DNA of 7,444 bases from Oscillospiraceae bacterium (GTDB lineage: Bacteria; Bacillota; Clostridia; Oscillospirales; Acutalibacteraceae): NCBI GenBank assembly GCA_022508865.1, contig JAFLUK010000073.1:1-7444 (forward strand). The letters run 5' to 3'. The first letter of the stretch is position 1. The number at the start of each line of letters is the position of its first letter. Shown in pieces: positions 5,969 to 7,444 of the stretch. A model generated the notes under the pieces. The model was not told where the DNA came from. It did not search any database and saw only the letters and a program-made list of their open reading frames with translations. The position numbers and the translations under genes were made by a program.

Positions 5969-7054
5969 TTAGTATTTTGTAGGGTTAGCTGTGAGATATT
6001 TTTTAACCATAAGAGCAACCTTAAATACGATTGCGTCCTCAAATTCTCTCAAGTCAAGTCCTGTCAGCTTCTTGATTTTTTCAAGTCTGTAAACAAGAGT
6101 ATTTCTGTGTACAAACAACTTTCTTGATGTTTCGCTGACATTCAGGTTATTTTCAAAGAATTTCTGAATTGTAAATAATGTTTCCTGATCAAGACTATCA
6201 ATAGAACCTCTTTTGAACACCTCTTTAAGGAACATTTCACAAAGAGTGGTAGGAAGCTGATACACAAGACGGGCAATGCCAAGATTATCATAGCTTACGA
6301 TAGTACGCTCTGTGTCAAACACCTTACCAACCTCAAGGGCAACCTGTGCCTCCTTGAAGGAATGTGCAAGGTCCTTAATGCCCATAACAATTGTACCGAT
6401 ACCGATATTGCAGTGTGTGTAGAATTCAGAGGAAAGAGTGTCGGCAATTGAGCCGGCAAGCTTTTCCAAATCCTTGTCCTCAATGCCGGGTTTCAGTGCC
6501 TTAACAAGGGCAATTTCAGTTTCGTTAATATTTATTATAAAGTCTTTTGATTTATCAGGGAAAAGATTTTGCAAAACATCAAAGGTAGAAATTTCTGTCT
6601 TTGAGCTGATTCTAATAAGCATAACAACTCTGGGAACATCAGAATTAAAGTGAAGTTCCCTGGCCTTGAGGTAAATATCACCGGGAAGAATGTTGTCCAG
6701 AATAACACTTTTGATAAAGTTGCTTCTGTCGTATTTTTCATCATAATACTGTTTGATAGAGTTCAGGGAAACCGCAAGCAGTCCTGCGTATCTCTGTGCA
6801 ATCTCATCAGCACCCGAAACAAAAACCGCATATTCCGGTCTTTGGTTAGTACCAAAGGAGCAATAGGTGTAACCATTGATAATATACGGTGTTGTAGACG
6901 AAAGTGTTTCTGCATTGATATTTTCGTTAACCTCACCAATTCTTCCCAATTCGGAGCAAGCAATTACAACAGATGTTTCGTCAACAATACCTATGGTTCT
7001 ATCTATAGAGTCTCTCATCTGATGGATTACTCCCTGAAAGAGTCTGTTTGACAT
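5969..7054 (-). CDS. CdaR/PucR-family transcriptional regulator
   Basis: This is a 361-residue DNA-binding regulator of the sugar-diacid regulator (CdaR)/PucR type. The C-terminal helix-turn-helix, about residues 293-350, is characteristic: LNVSETSRKLFVHRNTLVYR followed by LEKIKKLTGLDLREFEDA. The middle, about residues 140-245, matches the divergent GGDEF-like domain of the family, including the segment NIGIGTIVMGIKDLAHSFKE just before AQVALEVGK. The N-terminal region, with RTIGIVDETSVVIACSELGR near residue 20, resembles a small-molecule sensing domain. The effector cannot be inferred: no metabolic genes are nearby. The ATG at 7054 follows the strong ribosome binding site GGGAGGAA. The gene has its own promoter and terminator, so its link to ftsEX may be only positional. 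Two dyads near its promoter could be operators for itself. Confidence 0.92.
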   Translation of the reverse strand: MSNRLFQGVIHQMRDSIDRTIGIVDETSVVIACSELGRIGEVNENINAETLSSTTPYIINGYTYCSFGTNQRPEYAVFVSGADEIAQRYAGLLAVSLNSIKQYYDEKYDRSNFIKSVILDNILPGDIYLKARELHFNSDVPRVVMLIRISSKTEISTFDVLQNLFPDKSKDFIININETEIALVKALKPGIEDKDLEKLAGSIADTLSSEFYTHCNIGIGTIVMGIKDLAHSFKEAQVALEVGKVFDTERTIVSYDNLGIARLVYQLPTTLCEMFLKEVFKRGSIDSLDQETLFTIQKFFENNLNVSETSRKLFVHRNTLVYRLEKIKKLTGLDLREFEDAIVFKVALMVKKYLTANPTKY

Positions 7055-7098
7055 TATTTATTTCCTCCCTGAATCCAATTCTGTTTAGTTATATTGTA

Positions 7099-7121
7099 AT
7101 AAGTAATCCTGAATCACTTAT
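7099..7121 (-). other. Leader hairpin upstream of the CdaR-like gene
   Basis: On the minus strand ATAAGTGA and TTACTTAT can form an eight-base stem (one G-T wobble) with a seven-base loop, in the predicted leader of the regulator gene about 45 bases before its start. It may be an RNA structure or a binding site; the low GC content makes it weak. Confidence 0.3.
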
Positions 7122-7129
7122 ATTTAAAT

Positions 7130-7144
7130 ATGTATCATATACAT
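7130..7144. promoter_or_regulatory. Candidate operator dyad at the CdaR-like gene start site
   Basis: ATGTAT and ATACAT form an inverted repeat with a three-base centre, overlapping the predicted transcription start and touching the -10 box. Its place would suit repression, possibly by the regulator itself. The sequence is AT-rich, so chance is a fair alternative. Confidence 0.25.
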
Positions 7145-7171
7145 TTTACACAAAAACCCGCAAAAAAGCAA
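7143..7171 (-). promoter_or_regulatory. Likely sigma-A promoter of the CdaR-like regulator
   Basis: On the minus strand TTGCTT (7171-7166) is separated by 17 bases from TAAAAT (7148-7143). Spacing is ideal, the -10 box matches five of six and the -35 box three of six. Transcription would begin near 7136, giving a leader of about 80 bases before the gene at 7054. Confidence 0.5.
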
Positions 7172-7173
7172 CC

Positions 7174-7275
7174 TTTATTTTAAAATTGTTATAGGTAAAT
7201 ATTATAATTCACCTAAAAAAGCTAAAATTTTTATTATTCTTTATCATTTTTTTTAATAAAAAGTAATAAAACAGC
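7174..7275. other. Very AT-rich intergenic stretch, no gene seen
   Basis: This stretch is almost entirely A and T runs, with no ribosome binding site leading into a plausible reading frame and no RNA gene recognised. It separates the promoter of the regulator from the terminator and repeats at the right edge. The 390 bases from 7055 to 7444 carry only regulatory signals and inverted repeats. Confidence 0.6.
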
Positions 7276-7311
7276 AAATTAACAGCAAAAACCGTCTGAA
7301 TTTTCAGACGG
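7276..7311 (-). terminator. Rho-independent terminator for an upstream gene beyond the right edge
   Basis: On the minus strand CCGTCTGA and TCAGACGG form an eight-base GC-rich stem closing a four-base loop; the symmetry extends one more pair. It is followed at once by TTTTTGCTGTTAATTT. This is a textbook intrinsic terminator on the minus strand, implying a transcript entering from beyond 7444. The plus-strand side has no T-run. Confidence 0.85.
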
Positions 7312-7312
7312 A

Positions 7313-7345
7313 CGGCGTGCAGAAAAATCTTTTTTCTGCACGCCG
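7313..7345. repeat. Perfect 15-bp inverted repeat
   Basis: CGGCGTGCAGAAAAA (7313-7327) and TTTTTCTGCACGCCG (7331-7345) are exact reverse complements around three bases. The A and T runs lie at the tip and the GC-rich half at the base, so as RNA it would make a very stable hairpin without a terminator-like U tail. It lies one base from the adjacent terminator stem, suggesting a shared 3'-end structure or a repeated palindromic element. Confidence 0.85.
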
Positions 7346-7364
7346 GAGACTGTTGAAAAAGGAA

Positions 7365-7440
7365 GGCATATTTTTTCAAAGGCTGCCGACAGACGTACAA
7401 AGGTACTTCGAGGCTGCCTTTGGAAAAAAGCAAATATCCC
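7365..7440. repeat. Long imperfect inverted repeat (about 76-base hairpin)
   Basis: The left arm 7365-7387 (GGCATATTTTTTCAAAGG, then CTGCC) and the right arm 7412-7440 (GGCTGCC, then TTTGGAAAAAAGC, then AAATATCCC) are near reverse complements, with one T-T mismatch and a few bulged bases. A small GTAC-AAAG-GTAC hairpin (7395-7406) lies between them. Both strands would fold into a long rod. It may be a multi-copy intergenic repeat, a small transposon remnant, or part of a structured RNA cut by the window edge. No protein-coding signal accompanies it. Confidence 0.65.
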
Positions 7441-7444
7441 GCAT

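Noticed and set aside
7209..7433. A 74-residue minus-strand open frame at the right edge
   Set aside because: It runs straight through the long inverted repeat, the 15-bp repeat and the terminator and its T-tail, ends in AT-rich sequence, and shows no protein family features; it is an accidental frame.

Overview
The window looks like part of a low-GC, Gram-positive chromosome, most likely a clostridial Bacillota of the Ruminococcaceae/Oscillospiraceae kind. This rests on AT-rich sequence, strong AGGAGG-type ribosome binding sites, sigma-A-like promoters, the greA-lysS pair, and an ftsE-ftsX-M23 peptidase cluster. The assignment is inference; no rRNA or other taxonomic marker is present. Every credible gene lies on the minus strand, so transcription runs from high to low coordinates.

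From upstream (right) to downstream (left): positions about 7175-7444 hold no gene. They contain a dense set of inverted repeats, including a Rho-independent terminator for a gene beyond the window edge. Next comes a CdaR/PucR-type transcriptional regulator (7054-5969) with its own promoter and a clear terminator (5928-5957). Then follows the cell-division and wall-remodelling cluster: ftsE (5872-4853, with a long acidic C-terminal tail), ftsX (4807-3905), a secreted coiled-coil M23 peptidase (3831-2581), a 146-residue membrane-anchored protein resembling only the N-terminal part of S41 C-terminal processing proteases (2530-2090), and an unrecognised 275-residue protein (2046-1219). A near-consensus promoter then drives greA (1134-661) and lysS (602 to beyond position 1, 3' end missing).

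FtsE and FtsX form an ATP-driven membrane complex that, in Gram-positive bacteria, activates secreted peptidoglycan hydrolases carrying coiled coils. The M23 protein is the obvious partner here, and its zinc-binding residues are intact. Related clusters usually have a full S41 protease next. Here that position holds a short protein without PDZ or catalytic domain, which is the most unusual gene in the window. The junction to the following unknown gene carries a hairpin that fully pairs its Shine-Dalgarno sequence. greA and lysS form a separate housekeeping unit for transcript-cleavage rescue of RNA polymerase and for lysyl-tRNA synthesis.

I see no CRISPR array, tRNA, rRNA or transposase gene. 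The best leads are the truncated S41-like protein, the tailed FtsE, the Shine-Dalgarno-sequestering hairpin, and the repeat cluster at the right edge.
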